Positions 1-9,898 of a DNA stretch of 64,000 nucleotides are shown piece by piece. The stretch is from Shimia gijangensis (GTDB taxonomy: Bacteria > Pseudomonadota > Alphaproteobacteria > Rhodobacterales > Rhodobacteraceae), in contig NZ_FQZQ01000002.1 of NCBI RefSeq assembly GCF_900142085.1, positions 237,283 to 301,282 on the forward strand, read 5' to 3'. The notes beneath the pieces were generated by a model. It was not told the origin of the DNA, did no database searches, and saw nothing but the letters and a program-made list of their open reading frames with translations. Numbering within the stretch: the stretch's first letter is position 1; each line of letters begins with the position of its first letter. The translations under genes and the position numbers were made by a program.

Positions 1-1743
1 TCGGATGAATCCGGCCACGAAGTTGTGCCGATGGATGTCGACGGTATCCAAGCCAGCGACACCACCGAAGGTCATCGGTTCATGGGTTCGGGGCGTTTTG
101 CCGTTACCGGATTTGAAGACTATGAAGCCAAGCTGAAACGCGACCACGTGATCTTGAACGCAACCGAGCGCGCCGAACATATCTGGCACGACGCAACGAA
201 TATGGCGTTTGCCCTAGGGCTTGAGGTGGTTGAGGACAAGGGTCTTTTAGCCGAAGTCTCCGGTCTTGTGGAATGGCCCGTTGTCCTGATGGGCGACATT
301 GCCGAAGACTTCCTTGGCCTGCCGCCAGAGGTGTTGCAAACCTCGATGAAAGAACACCAAAAGTTTTTTTCCGTGCGCAATCCGAAGACAAACCGGATTG
401 AGAAATTTGTCACCGTGGCCAATCGCGAAACCAGTGACAACGGCGCGACCATTCTGGCGGGAAATCAGAAGGTTCTGTTCGCGCGCCTGTCAGACGCCAA
501 GTTCTTCTGGGAAAACGACATTCGTGTGGCCGAGGCCGGTGCAGAAGCATGGCTTGAGAGTCTCAACAACGTGACCTTCCACAACAAGCTGGGCACCCAG
601 GGTGACCGGATTGCACGTTTCACTGCATTGGCACGTGAACTTGCACCTGTGGTCGGGGCGGATGCTGATGTCATTGGGCAGGCGGCACGGTTTGCCAAGG
701 CCGATCTCAGTTCGGAAATGGTTTATGAATTCCCTGAACTGCAGGGGTTGATGGGCCGTTACTACGCGACGACCGCCAGCCTTAGCGATAAGGTTGCGGC
801 CGCGGCCGAAGAGCATTACTCGCCGCTCGGACCTTCAGATGATGTGCCATCGGCACCGGTTTCCGTGGCAGTCGCTTTGGCCGACAAACTGGACACGCTG
901 ACGGGATTCTGGGCAATTGATGAGAAACCCACCGGATCAAAAGACCCGTTCGCATTACGCCGCGCCGCGTTGGGCGTGATCCGGCTGGTGCAAGAGAATG
1001 ATCTGCGCCTGCCGTTGGATCGCTACTTTGATATGCAATTGTTGCGACATGAAGCGCACCAAGGTGAAGCCGTGCGGGAAAATGAGTTGAACAGTCTTCT
1101 GGAAGAGATTGCTGAACACGGCGTATTTGGTGCGGCGTTCAAAACGGTTCAGGAGAAAATCGAAGATATGCCATCGTCGTGGCTATTCGGGTTGGAAGAC
1201 AAGGTGCCGGACACTTCGCGTGACCTCCTCTCTTTCTTCCATGACCGTCTGAAAGTGTACCTGCGTGACGAAGGTGTACGTCATGACGTAATTGATGCTT
1301 GTATCGCGATGCCAGGCAACGATGATCTGAACCTGTTGGTAAAACGTGCACGCGCGCTTGAGACATTTCTGCGCACCGAAGACGGCGAAAACCTGTTGCA
1401 AGGGTTCAAGCGCGCCAACAACATCGTTTCTCAGGCCGAAGAAAAAGACGGGGTCGAGTATAGTTTTGGCGCAGATGTAAAACACGCCGAAGACCACACT
1501 GAAAAGGCGCTGTTTGCGGTTCTGGACGAGCAGGAAAATGCAATCTCATCGGCCATCGAGGCCGAAGACTTTGCGGCCGCCATGGGCGGCATGGCAGCTC
1601 TGCGCGCCCCGATTGATGCCTTCTTTGAGGCTGTCCAGGTTAATGCCGACAATGACATCACCCGCCGGAACCGGCTCAACCTGTTGTCACGTATCCGCAA
1701 GATTTGTCTTGGAGTGGCTGATCTGGCTCGCGTCGAAGGGTGA
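1..1743 (+). CDS. glyS: Glycyl-tRNA synthetase beta subunit (5' end outside window)
   Basis: This is the C-terminal ~580 residues of the beta subunit of the two-subunit bacterial glycyl-tRNA synthetase, which charges tRNA-Gly in the cytoplasm together with the alpha subunit GlyQ. The frame is open from base 1, so the true start lies upstream. Family landmarks seen are the run around KEHQKFF, the metal/HD-like stretch near VALADKLDTL, SKDPFALRRAALG, and the C-terminal tRNA-binding region ending in NRLNLLSRIRKICLGVADLARVEG-type sequence. The family is usually about 700 residues, so roughly 120-200 residues are missing. The PEP-utilising enzyme downstream is on the same strand 70 bases away, an arrangement I recall from related roseobacters. 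Confidence 0.96.
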   Translation, partial: SDESGHEVVPMDVDGIQASDTTEGHRFMGSGRFAVTGFEDYEAKLKRDHVILNATERAEHIWHDATNMAFALGLEVVEDKGLLAEVSGLVEWPVVLMGDIAEDFLGLPPEVLQTSMKEHQKFFSVRNPKTNRIEKFVTVANRETSDNGATILAGNQKVLFARLSDAKFFWENDIRVAEAGAEAWLESLNNVTFHNKLGTQGDRIARFTALARELAPVVGADADVIGQAARFAKADLSSEMVYEFPELQGLMGRYYATTASLSDKVAAAAEEHYSPLGPSDDVPSAPVSVAVALADKLDTLTGFWAIDEKPTGSKDPFALRRAALGVIRLVQENDLRLPLDRYFDMQLLRHEAHQGEAVRENELNSLLEEIAEHGVFGAAFKTVQEKIEDMPSSWLFGLEDKVPDTSRDLLSFFHDRLKVYLRDEGVRHDVIDACIAMPGNDDLNLLVKRARALETFLRTEDGENLLQGFKRANNIVSQAEEKDGVEYSFGADVKHAEDHTEKALFAVLDEQENAISSAIEAEDFAAAMGGMAALRAPIDAFFEAVQVNADNDITRRNRLNLLSRIRKICLGVADLARVEG

Positions 1744-1828
1744 TTCCTGCGCTGTGACTAATTCACAAGGTTTTCCTTGAACCGGCGCGGCTTAACCTTA
1801 TGCTGCGGGGGCAATGAGAGGTGCCGCA

Positions 1829-4369
1829 GTGCAGCAAGAACATCCGGATATCACGTTTATCACTGACACTGCGCCAGTGGCGACAGCCACTCATGGCGGG
1901 CGGGCCAAGTGTCTGCAGCGCCTGGTTCGCCTGGATTTGCCAGTACCACGCACGGTTGCCTTGTCGTTTGATGAAGTTCACAGGATCGCTGCTGGCGAGA
2001 TGCCGGATATGGACGCCTTGCTGGCCTTGCTGGCCTCTGAGAGTCTGATCTGTGTGCGTCCGTCATCCGAGGACCCTGACTGGGGTGGGCCCGGAGCAAT
2101 TCTGAATATCGGCATGAATGATGCGCGTCATGCCCAGTTGAGCCTAGAAATGGGTGCGCAGGCTGCCAATGCGCTCTATGCGCGGTTCATTCAATCCTAT
2201 TCGGTGCACGTTGCCCGGCTGGACCCGGACATGTTCGACGATATGGACATGGAAAGCGATACGGTGTGTCAGCAGGCACTTGATGCGTATGAAGACGAGG
2301 CGGAAGAGCCATTTCCACAACAACCAGCCGACCAGTTGGCAGGCGTATTGCGCTCAATGGCGCGCGCATGGGAAGGCACGTCTGCCCGCCTGTTGCGGCA
2401 GGCCAAAGGGGCGCCGGCGGATGCCGGGCTGGGCCTTGTTGTGCAAGAGATGGTGTTGGGCCTTGGTCATGGAGAATGTGGGTCAGGTGTATTGCAACTG
2501 GTCAATGTCACAACCGGTCTGCCGCAGATTACCGGCCGGTATCTAAGTCAGTCACAAGGACGTGATGCGCTGCTGACTGGGGCGGCATCTTTGTTTCTTG
2601 AGCGCGACACCCGGGGCCCTTCTTTGGAAGAGAAAGCTCCGGCGGCGTTTGAAGCGCTCAAGGCACATGCCGCATTGATGCGTGAGAAACTGCGCGAAGA
2701 AATGCAGATCGAGTTCACCATAGACAACGGCGAAGTGCATATTCTGGATGGTGTTCGGGTACAGCGTTCGGCGCGGGCTGCGGTGCGGATCGCTGTTCGG
2801 TTGGCCAAAGATGGCATTATTCCCAGACAAGAGGCCCTGCTGAGGATCGAGCCCAGAGCACTGAACGAATTGCTCCACAGGCAAGTTGACCCCGAAGCAC
2901 CGCGCGATGTGATTGGGACAGGAATTGCCGCAAGCCCGGGTGCTGCGACGGGAAAGATTGTGTTCTCGGCTGCAGAAGCGCAGGCCAGTGCCGCGCGCGG
3001 CGAGGCTTGCGTCTTGGTGCGCCGGGAAACCAACCCGGAAGATATTCGGGGTATGCATGCAGCCAGTGCCGTGTTGACGGAACGCGGTGGGATTACCAGC
3101 CATGCGGCTGTGATCGCGCGCGGTCTGGGTTTGCCATGCGTGGTCGGTGCGTCATCCTTGCGGTTCCAGATGCGTAAACACGCACTGACATGTCCTGACG
3201 GGCGGGTGTTTCGCGAAGGTGACATGATCACGGTGGATGGCTCGGACGGACAAATTCTGGCGGGTGAGCCGGCCATGCTAGAAGCCGCCTTGGATGACGC
3301 ATTTCAGTCCCTGATGAACTGGGCGGACAAAGAGCGTGACATTGATGTGCGCGCCAACGCCGATACGCCAGCGGACGCGAAAACCGCGCGCAATTTTAAG
3401 GCCAACGGCATTGGGTTGTGTCGAACTGAACATATGTTCTTTGACGCAGACCGACTGACGGTGATGCGTGAGATGATTTTTGCGGATGCCTCGGAAGACC
3501 GTCGTTCTGCGTTGGAGCAACTATTGCCCATGCAGCGCGACGACTTTACCGAGTTGTTCCGCATTATGGAGGGGCAGCCTGTCTGTATCCGCCTGTTTGA
3601 CCCACCCTTACATGAATTTCTGCCAACAGACCGGGCTGGCCTGCGCGATTTGGCGGAAGCACTGAGCCTTCCTTTGTCGGATGTGACCCGCAGGGTCGAT
3701 GCATTGGGTGAATACAACCCGATGTTGGGCATGCGTGGCGTTCGGCTTGGAATAACGGTGCCGGAAATCTACGACATGCAGGCCAGAGCGATCTTTGAGG
3801 CGACCATCGCGGCCAGCCACGAAGGCGATCCGGTGGTGCCTGAGATCATGATACCTTTGGTTAGTGCTAATCGCGAAGTCGAATTGGTCAAAACTCGGGT
3901 TGATGCCGTGGCTGCAGCCGTGCGCACCGAGACGGGGGTTGATTTTGATTATCGTTTGGGCGTGATGGTTGAAACGCCTCGCGCGGCACTGCGCGCCGAA
4001 GAGATTGCGCCGCACTGCCATTTCTTCAGCTTTGGAACAAACGACCTTACACAGATGACATATGGTCTATCGCGCGATGATGCCGGGCGCTTTATGTCGG
4101 CCTATGTTCAGCAGGGCGTTTATCCGGAAGACCCGTTCCATACCTTGGACGTTGAAGGAGTGGGGGAACTGTTGAAATTGGGTGCTGAACGGGGACGCAA
4201 TTCGCAGCCAAATTTGACGCTGTCGGTATGCGGCGAACACGGTGGCAGCCCCGAATCAATCGATTTCTGTCGAAAAATCGGAATAAACTACGTTTCCTGC
4301 TCGCCTTTTCGGGTTCCGGTGGCCAGACTCGCTGCCGCCCAACTGGCGATTCGAGACAAGATTGAGTGA
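1829..4369 (+). CDS. PEP-utilising enzyme, pyruvate phosphate dikinase-like
   Basis: Resembles pyruvate, phosphate dikinase, which interconverts pyruvate plus ATP plus Pi with PEP, AMP and PPi. Three parts are visible: an N-terminal ATP-grasp-like region (residues ~25-330), a swivelling phospho-histidine domain with GGITSHAAVIARG (catalytic His 430 counted from the ATG at 1814), and a C-terminal TIM-barrel PEP/pyruvate domain with LCRTEHMFF and the catalytic Cys in SVCGEHGG (about 806). The ATP-grasp half is divergent: the usual GMMDTVLNLG stretch reads GGPGAILNIG. ATG 1814 is possible, but GAGAGG lies 7 bases before the GTG at 1829, which I prefer. Its true substrate is therefore less certain than the family assignment. 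Confidence 0.85.
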   Translation: MQQEHPDITFITDTAPVATATHGGRAKCLQRLVRLDLPVPRTVALSFDEVHRIAAGEMPDMDALLALLASESLICVRPSSEDPDWGGPGAILNIGMNDARHAQLSLEMGAQAANALYARFIQSYSVHVARLDPDMFDDMDMESDTVCQQALDAYEDEAEEPFPQQPADQLAGVLRSMARAWEGTSARLLRQAKGAPADAGLGLVVQEMVLGLGHGECGSGVLQLVNVTTGLPQITGRYLSQSQGRDALLTGAASLFLERDTRGPSLEEKAPAAFEALKAHAALMREKLREEMQIEFTIDNGEVHILDGVRVQRSARAAVRIAVRLAKDGIIPRQEALLRIEPRALNELLHRQVDPEAPRDVIGTGIAASPGAATGKIVFSAAEAQASAARGEACVLVRRETNPEDIRGMHAASAVLTERGGITSHAAVIARGLGLPCVVGASSLRFQMRKHALTCPDGRVFREGDMITVDGSDGQILAGEPAMLEAALDDAFQSLMNWADKERDIDVRANADTPADAKTARNFKANGIGLCRTEHMFFDADRLTVMREMIFADASEDRRSALEQLLPMQRDDFTELFRIMEGQPVCIRLFDPPLHEFLPTDRAGLRDLAEALSLPLSDVTRRVDALGEYNPMLGMRGVRLGITVPEIYDMQARAIFEATIAASHEGDPVVPEIMIPLVSANREVELVKTRVDAVAAAVRTETGVDFDYRLGVMVETPRAALRAEEIAPHCHFFSFGTNDLTQMTYGLSRDDAGRFMSAYVQQGVYPEDPFHTLDVEGVGELLKLGAERGRNSQPNLTLSVCGEHGGSPESIDFCRKIGINYVSCSPFRVPVARLAAAQLAIRDKIE

Positions 4370-4516
4370 TGAAATTCATGGCTTCCGCTAAATCTGGGCA
4401 TATTTAAGGCAGAAATCCCGCAAATTGGGCGAAATCTGGACGTTTTTGCGTTCTTGCTGTATGAACCCCGAAGTTCGGACTTGGGGGGGTCTGGAAGACC
4501 TGTGTTTGCGAGAACG

Positions 4517-5164
4517 ATGATGACCAGATTTGTAACTGCTATTGTAGCCATGATTTTGATTGGTGGTGCGGCCCTTGCTGAGGCGCCAACCGGCCAACAT
4601 ACATCACCGACTCAAAAGGCGCGTTTCGGACAAACCCTGTTTTCCGGCACAAAGCTAAAGTTCCTTTTGGGCGCTGAACGGCAGAAAAAGCCGACAGAAG
4701 TTCAATACTCGCGCGCCTGGATTGATAAGCAACCCGCTGTCAAAAAAGGAGATGCCGAATGGCAGTGTCTGGCCGAAGCTCTTTACTTTGAAGCACGTGG
4801 TGAAAGCACCAAAGGCCAGTTTGCGGTCGCTGAGGTGATTATGAATCGGGCGGACCACGACTATTATCCGTCCACTGTTTGCGGCGTGATCAACCAAGGT
4901 ACCGGGCGCAAATACCAGTGCCAGTTCACCTATAATTGCGACGGCGTGGCCAACAAAATTTACGAACGTGACGCCTATGCGCGCGTTGGCAAAGTGGCGC
5001 AGTTTATGATTGAGGGTGCGTCGCGTGAACTGACGGCAGGTGCCACCCATTATCACACCAAGGCCGTTTCCCCGAGTTGGTCGCGTAAGTTCAAGCGCAC
5101 GGCAACAATTGGCGTTCACCATTTTTATCGCCAACCGACTCGAATTTCCAAAAAACAACCCTGA
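4517..5164 (+). CDS. SleB-type cell wall hydrolase, secreted
   Basis: A secreted peptidoglycan hydrolase of the Hydrolase_2/SleB family, expected to cleave cell-wall glycan or cross-links in the periplasm. Tandem ATGs at 4517 and 4520 start a signal peptide (MMTRFVTAIVAMILIGGAALA, likely cut before EAPTG). The catalytic domain occupies roughly residues 75-190 and shows the family signature CLAEALYFEARGES, with the predicted catalytic Glu in FEARGE, followed by VAEVIMNR and the CQFTYNCDG stretch. The length of 215 residues is typical. It stands alone, with a 170-base gap to folB; an earlier in-frame ATG at 4454 would place a non-signal tail in front and is rejected. Confidence 0.88.
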   Translation: MMTRFVTAIVAMILIGGAALAEAPTGQHTSPTQKARFGQTLFSGTKLKFLLGAERQKKPTEVQYSRAWIDKQPAVKKGDAEWQCLAEALYFEARGESTKGQFAVAEVIMNRADHDYYPSTVCGVINQGTGRKYQCQFTYNCDGVANKIYERDAYARVGKVAQFMIEGASRELTAGATHYHTKAVSPSWSRKFKRTATIGVHHFYRQPTRISKKQP

Positions 5165-5335
5165 TCGACATCGGCGTTTGGTGGCAAAGACGACGCCTAC
5201 CCCAAGACATTTCGATCCATTTGCAAATACGGATTGCGTAAGGTGTTTCTGTGCTGGTTTGCCGGCTTTTTCGCTGATATTGGCGATTTGGCAGGGGTAT
5301 CCTGCGTCGACTGGCCCTAAGTGGAGCATCCGCAA

Positions 5336-6259
5336 ATGAGTGACGAAACCCGATTGGCGTTTGCCCATCCTGAAGAGCGATCCATGGCAATGGCATCGAA
5401 CGAAGGCTTGGACAGAATCTCGGTGCGTGACCACATCGAAGACGTCGAAATTGGCGCCTTTCAGGCCGAGCGGGGCGTGACACAAAGACTTCGATTCAAC
5501 GTTGTGGTTGAGGTCCGGTCCACGATGGGAAATGTCGGGGATGATGTGGATCTGATCCTGTCTTACGACAAAGTGACCGAGGCCATTACTGGAGAGTTGG
5601 CGGAGGAGAGATTTAATCTTCTTGAAACTCTGGCCGAGCGGGTTGCCGAGCGCATTCTTCTTGAACCACCAGCTATGCGGGTGTTCGTGCGGATAGAGAA
5701 ACTGGACCGGGGGACAAGCGATCTGGGTGTCGAGATTGTTCGTACACGCGCCGCAAAGCAGCCGGTTGGAAAGTCGGAGCAGGGCCATCCACACCCTTGC
5801 GTTGTTTTCCTGTCCAATGAGGCCCTGAAATCCAGCCATTTGACCGGATGGATCGATCAGTTGGCTGCGGCAGGAGAGCCATTGTTGATTTGTGTGGGAA
5901 TGCATGAAATCGCGGGTCCGGAAATCGATGATACGCAGGCACAGCTTCGAATTGATTTGTTGTCAATTGAACAAAATGCTTGGAGTCTTGCGGCACGCGA
6001 TCCCCGGTGTGTGGTTGTTGAAACCAGAACCGAGCTGGACTGGGCAATGAAAAATGACCAGATCAGCGTCTGGGCCCCTTCCAAAATTGTGCTGGATGCT
6101 GTTGGTGCGCCGGCGGGAAATCCGAGGAAGGCGGCTGAGTTGGCACGATGGTTTGCAACTGAAATGGAAGCGTTCCGGTTTGTATCGATCGGCGACTCTC
6201 TGCCAGAATGCCCGGGTCTGACGACACAAAATGTGTCAATTGAAACAGTCATCCTCTAG
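5336..6259 (+). CDS. folB: Dihydroneopterin aldolase with long C-terminal extension
   Basis: The first ~125 residues match dihydroneopterin aldolase (FolB), which forms 6-hydroxymethyl-dihydropterin in folate synthesis: IGAFQAERGVTQRLRFNV, then ILSYDKVTEAI and NLLETLAERVAERIL are characteristic. The usual enzyme is about 120 residues, but this protein is 307. The C-terminal ~180 residues (CVVFLSNEALKSSHLTG onward) have no function I recognise; they contain short beta/alpha-like stretches and may be a second, decayed domain. ATG 5336 follows GTGGAG and gives MSDETRL; the ATG at 5321 has no ribosome site. It is first of folB-folP-glmM on the same strand with short gaps, and folate genes adjacent to each other support the call. 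Confidence 0.88.
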   Translation: MSDETRLAFAHPEERSMAMASNEGLDRISVRDHIEDVEIGAFQAERGVTQRLRFNVVVEVRSTMGNVGDDVDLILSYDKVTEAITGELAEERFNLLETLAERVAERILLEPPAMRVFVRIEKLDRGTSDLGVEIVRTRAAKQPVGKSEQGHPHPCVVFLSNEALKSSHLTGWIDQLAAAGEPLLICVGMHEIAGPEIDDTQAQLRIDLLSIEQNAWSLAARDPRCVVVETRTELDWAMKNDQISVWAPSKIVLDAVGAPAGNPRKAAELARWFATEMEAFRFVSIGDSLPECPGLTTQNVSIETVIL

Positions 6260-6298
6260 CGGCTTGCCAAGTGGCGGGTAAAAGCCCATGCAAGTTGC

Positions 6299-7318
6299 AT
6301 GAAGACCTATTACCGTGCCATTGCCCAGACCGATGTAGCCAGGCCAGAAGCGGCCTTGTCCTTGGCTGGCGGTTGGACGTGGTTCAGCCATGTCGAAATG
6401 CTGACCCGAGATGCCGCTCCCAAAGTCATAGAGATTGCAGAGGTGCCCAAGACGGTGCTGGATGCGATTACCGCGCCACGCCCGGACTTCGGAGCGTTGT
6501 CGATGCGCATCCCGCAGATCATGGGCATTTTGAACGTGACGCCGGATAGCTTTTCCGATGGCGGCCAGCATGACAATCCTGAGCAAGCGGTGGACCGGGC
6601 TCGGCATATGGTTCAACAGGGGGCAACGCTGATCGATATTGGTGGTGAATCGACGCGGCCCGGAGCAGTGAAAGTGCCGACCGAAGAGGAAATACGGCGT
6701 ACCGCGCCAGTGATTGCAGCGCTATCTGCGAGCCTTGGGGTGCCAGTCAGTATAGACACCCGCAAAGCGCCGGTTGCCAAAGCCGCCATTGAGGCTGGAG
6801 CATTTCTTGTGAATGATGTGGCTGGCTTTACGTTTGATCCAGACCTTGCGCCACTGTGCGCAACCAAGTCCGTGCCCGTCTGTGTGATGCATGCACAAGG
6901 CGATCCTGCGACCATGCAGGACGATCCGCATTATGACGATGTGCTACTGGATGTGTATGATTTCCTTGAGCGGCAGATCGCATTGCTTACAAAACTCGGG
7001 ATTCCGCAGGATCAAATAGTGGTGGATCCTGGTATCGGGTTTGGCAAGACGATTGCCCATAATCTGGCGCTTTTGGCGCGGATCAGCCTGTTTCATTCAT
7101 TGGGATGCCCCGTGCTTTTGGGGGCGTCGCGCAAGGGGTTTATTCGCCATATCGGTCATGCACCCGATCCTAACCGTCGGATTGGTGGTTCAGTGGCTAT
7201 CGCGCTGGAGGGGCTTGCTCAGGGTGTTCAAATCGTGCGTGTCCACGACGTAGAAGATACAAGACAGGCGCTGCAACTGTGGCAGGCTGCGACAACAGGA
7301 GACTATTTTGGGGCGTAA
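6299..7318 (+). CDS. folP: Dihydropteroate synthase
   Basis: Catalyses condensation of hydroxymethyl-dihydropterin pyrophosphate with p-aminobenzoate. The DHPS signatures are intact: [15 protein letters not shown] (residues ~75-89), [37 protein letters not shown] and [11 protein letters not shown] 70-residue N-terminal lead precedes the barrel (total 339 residues against about 280 in E. coli); its sequence [12 protein letters not shown] continues smoothly and seems to be real protein, as in related roseobacter enzymes. It overlaps the start of glmM by 11 bases, indicating co-translation. No strong ribosome site precedes ATG 6299. Confidence 0.95.
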   Translation: MKTYYRAIAQTDVARPEAALSLAGGWTWFSHVEMLTRDAAPKVIEIAEVPKTVLDAITAPRPDFGALSMRIPQIMGILNVTPDSFSDGGQHDNPEQAVDRARHMVQQGATLIDIGGESTRPGAVKVPTEEEIRRTAPVIAALSASLGVPVSIDTRKAPVAKAAIEAGAFLVNDVAGFTFDPDLAPLCATKSVPVCVMHAQGDPATMQDDPHYDDVLLDVYDFLERQIALLTKLGIPQDQIVVDPGIGFGKTIAHNLALLARISLFHSLGCPVLLGASRKGFIRHIGHAPDPNRRIGGSVAIALEGLAQGVQIVRVHDVEDTRQALQLWQAATTGDYFGA

Positions 7319-8651
7319 ATATTTTGGAACAGACGGTGTGCGAGGCACCGCCAACAAACACCCGATGACAGCAGAAATGGCATTGCGTATTGGTGCCGCC
7401 GTAGGGCGGTATTTCAGGAACGATGGCCTCAACAACCACCGAGTTGTGATTGGCAAAGACACGCGCCGCTCTGGTTACATGTTTGAAAACGCGCTGACCG
7501 CGGGGCTGACGTCGACCGGAATGAATGTTTTTTTGCTTGGCCCTGTGCCCACGCCGGCAGTTGGTTTATTGACAAGCTCGATGCGTGCCGATCTGGGCGT
7601 GATGATCTCGGCCAGCCACAACCCGGCCGAAGACAACGGCATCAAATTCTTTGGTCCGGATGGATTCAAACTGTCGGATGACGTCGAACAAGAGATTGAG
7701 GCGCTGATCCAAAGTGGGGTAGAGCCGGTGCAGGCGGTGAATATCGGGTCTGCGACGCGTATTGATGATGGCCGTTTTCGCTATATTGAACGGGTTAAAT
7801 CTTCGCTGCCATCTGCGGTGCCTCTGCGGGGCATAAAAGTGGTGATCGATTGCGCAAATGGTGCAGCGTATCGCGCCGCCCCCGAAGCCCTATGGGAGTT
7901 GGGCGCTGAAGTCATCCCTGTGGGCACATCACCAAATGGTGTGAATATTAACCAGGGATGTGGATCGACCCATCCTGCCACTGCGGCCGAGGCGGTTGTG
8001 GCACATGGGGCCGATGTGGGGATATCGCTCGACGGAGATGCGGATCGGGTGATGATCATTGATGAAAATGGTCAGGTTGCTGATGGTGATCAGCTGATGG
8101 CGCTATTGGCAAGCCACTGGGCCGAGCAGGGGCGCTTAAAGGGCGGCGCCTTGGTGGCGACGGTGATGTCCAATCTAGGGCTCGAGCGATTTCTGCAGGG
8201 CAAAGGGTTGCGTCTTGAGCGCACTGCTGTTGGCGATCGTTATGTGGTCGAGGCCATGCGCAAGGGCGGCTACAACCTTGGCGGCGAGCAGTCCGGACAT
8301 ATCGTCATGACAGATTATGCCACGACCGGGGATGGTCTGATGGCGGGGCTTCAATTTCTGGCAGCCATGGCAGAAACGGGTAAGCCAGCGTCCGAATTGA
8401 CCCGCAGTTTCGAAACCGTGCCACAGTTGTTGAAAAATGTCCGCTATGAGGCCGGGCAGGCACCTCTGGAGGACGCCAGCGTTAAAGCCGTCATTGCGGC
8501 AGCGGAACAGGAGTTGGCTGGCAAAGGAAGGCTATTGATCCGTAAATCCGGAACGGAGCCACTGGTGCGTGTGATGGCCGAGTGCGAGGATGCAGACCTG
8601 TTGGAAACAACAGTGGACTCCATTGTCGAGGCTGTTCAGCAAGCGCTTTAA
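7308..8651 (+). CDS. glmM: Phosphoglucosamine mutase
   Basis: Interconverts glucosamine-6-phosphate and glucosamine-1-phosphate on the way to UDP-GlcNAc for peptidoglycan and lipopolysaccharide. It begins at TTG 7308, inside the end of folP, with AGGAG about 8 bases upstream. Visible motifs: FGTDGVRG at the N-terminus, the phospho-serine loop MISASHNP (Ser 103), the metal-binding loop LDGDADR (Asp 242/244/246), the sugar-binding GGEQSGH, and the C-terminal phosphate loop [14 protein letters not shown]. Length 447 is normal for GlmM. Confidence 0.97.
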   Translation: MGRKYFGTDGVRGTANKHPMTAEMALRIGAAVGRYFRNDGLNNHRVVIGKDTRRSGYMFENALTAGLTSTGMNVFLLGPVPTPAVGLLTSSMRADLGVMISASHNPAEDNGIKFFGPDGFKLSDDVEQEIEALIQSGVEPVQAVNIGSATRIDDGRFRYIERVKSSLPSAVPLRGIKVVIDCANGAAYRAAPEALWELGAEVIPVGTSPNGVNINQGCGSTHPATAAEAVVAHGADVGISLDGDADRVMIIDENGQVADGDQLMALLASHWAEQGRLKGGALVATVMSNLGLERFLQGKGLRLERTAVGDRYVVEAMRKGGYNLGGEQSGHIVMTDYATTGDGLMAGLQFLAAMAETGKPASELTRSFETVPQLLKNVRYEAGQAPLEDASVKAVIAAAEQELAGKGRLLIRKSGTEPLVRVMAECEDADLLETTVDSIVEAVQQAL

Positions 8652-8717
8652 TCAAAAACTTGCTCTGTCGCTCGGGAAACCGCATGCTTGCATGGTTGGT
8701 TAATCGAGAGAATTGAT

Positions 8718-9212
8718 ATGCGACGGGTTATTTTGGCGGCATTTGTTTTGTTGGCATCGGCGGGTATTGCGGTGGCCGACATGAATGTCACTTTGGGCAG
8801 TGGTTGGAACGGCAAATCCGTGCCTAAGGGTCAGCAATGCACGTTGTTTGGCGGCAAAGGGGCGACGCCCCCGATGAATGCCACTGGTCTGCCGAAGGGC
8901 ACAGCCTGGGTGTATGTTGAGTTCAATGATAAGGACTACCAACCACTTTCAACCAAAGGTGGCCATGGTATCATTGGCTACCCGGTTTCGGGCAGCAGCG
9001 CAGATTTGTATGCGGTACCAGGGTTGAAGGGCTCGTTGCCGGGCAAGGCCAAAGTCATCAAAAAGGCTCGCAGCAGTGGAAAGTACGCATCATCCGGGTA
9101 CTTGCCACCGTGTTCGGGCGGCAAAGGGAATCGGTATTTCGCAGACGTTTACGCCATAGACGCAAACGGAAAAGTTCTTGGAAAAAAGCGCGTGCAGATT
9201 GGCCGTTACTAA
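8718..9212 (+). CDS. Secreted PEBP/YbhB-like protein
   Basis: A 164-residue exported protein: MRRVILAAFVLLASAGIAVA is a clear signal peptide. The mature part has stretches that resemble the phosphatidylethanolamine-binding/YbhB fold: TGLPKGTAWVYVEFND and GYLPPCSGGKGNRYF followed by DVYAID, comparable to the P-C-P/G-x-HRY and VYALD blocks of that family. The usual DPD ligand-site motif is not obvious, so the assignment is an inference from pattern only. The function of bacterial PEBP-like proteins is mostly unknown. ATG 8718 is preferred over 8688 because GAGAG precedes it and the signal peptide starts there. It is the last + strand gene of this block. Confidence 0.6.
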   Translation: MRRVILAAFVLLASAGIAVADMNVTLGSGWNGKSVPKGQQCTLFGGKGATPPMNATGLPKGTAWVYVEFNDKDYQPLSTKGGHGIIGYPVSGSSADLYAVPGLKGSLPGKAKVIKKARSSGKYASSGYLPPCSGGKGNRYFADVYAIDANGKVLGKKRVQIGRY

Positions 9213-9258
9213 GTTTTGATTGGCGCGCCGAAACAACGCGCCAACTCGTGGGGTTCAG

Positions 9259-9825
9259 TTATCCCCGCAGCTTGTGATGCAACAGGATTGGAACCACCAA
9301 ATCTTCTTCGTCACTTAAGTGCCTGTCCAGAAAACCACCAATTGCCCCTGTCTCAGTCGACAGAGCAGCCAATTCTGCCGAGGCGTCCTTGGGCGACAAC
9401 TGCAGCATTTGCAGATACCGGTTGGCCTTTGTAGTGAGCCGATGCAACAAAGCATCCAACTCTACATGGTCGTTCTCCAACATTTCCAGCCCTCGTGCGA
9501 AACGATCATCTGCAGATACAAGTTCGGGAAAGAATTGATGGTCTTCCCACCCGTGATGTCCATGCAGATTACGCACCAAAAGGTTGCCATACTGGCCCAA
9601 CCGCCCTGCAAACTGCTCGGGGTCCATGTTATTTTCCAGCGCTTGTTCGATGGATTGATGCAGAATCTGCCCGAGACGGCGAAACATTTGATGGGCACTC
9701 ATCCAATGTTGAATGGCCTCGGCGAAATCCGGGTGATCCGGCCATGCTTCGCGCGGATAATCCCGAAGCAGAATTTGCATCTCAGTCGGCAAACTCTGTC
9801 TGTTATGAATGTTGTATTGGGTCAT
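9259..9825 (-). CDS. Hemerythrin HHE domain protein
   Basis: A 188-residue four-helix protein with the hemerythrin-like metal-ligand pattern spread over the sequence: WMSAHQMF, LHGHHGWEDHQFFPEL, LENDHVELDALLH and DRHLSDEEDLVVPILLHH. Such domains carry a di-iron centre and are used for oxygen or nitric oxide sensing or iron handling in the cytoplasm. No signal peptide. It stands alone, transcribed towards the end of the secreted protein gene upstream, and no partner gene hints at its specific role. Confidence 0.85.
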   Translation of the reverse strand: MTQYNIHNRQSLPTEMQILLRDYPREAWPDHPDFAEAIQHWMSAHQMFRRLGQILHQSIEQALENNMDPEQFAGRLGQYGNLLVRNLHGHHGWEDHQFFPELVSADDRFARGLEMLENDHVELDALLHRLTTKANRYLQMLQLSPKDASAELAALSTETGAIGGFLDRHLSDEEDLVVPILLHHKLRG

Positions 9826-9898
9826 GCCATTTCAGATGGCGTGTGAGATGTATCGTTACAATATAACGCTATGTGCGCAGGTGAACCGCCTCTGTGCG

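Noticed and set aside
4655..5905. A 416-codon open frame on the minus strand across the cell wall hydrolase and folB
   Set aside because: It is the antisense of two well-supported genes with clear family motifs, and its translation shows no domain pattern.
9259..9825. A + strand frame of 175 codons opposite the hemerythrin gene
   Set aside because: The minus strand carries the ordered His/Glu metal pattern; the + strand frame has none.
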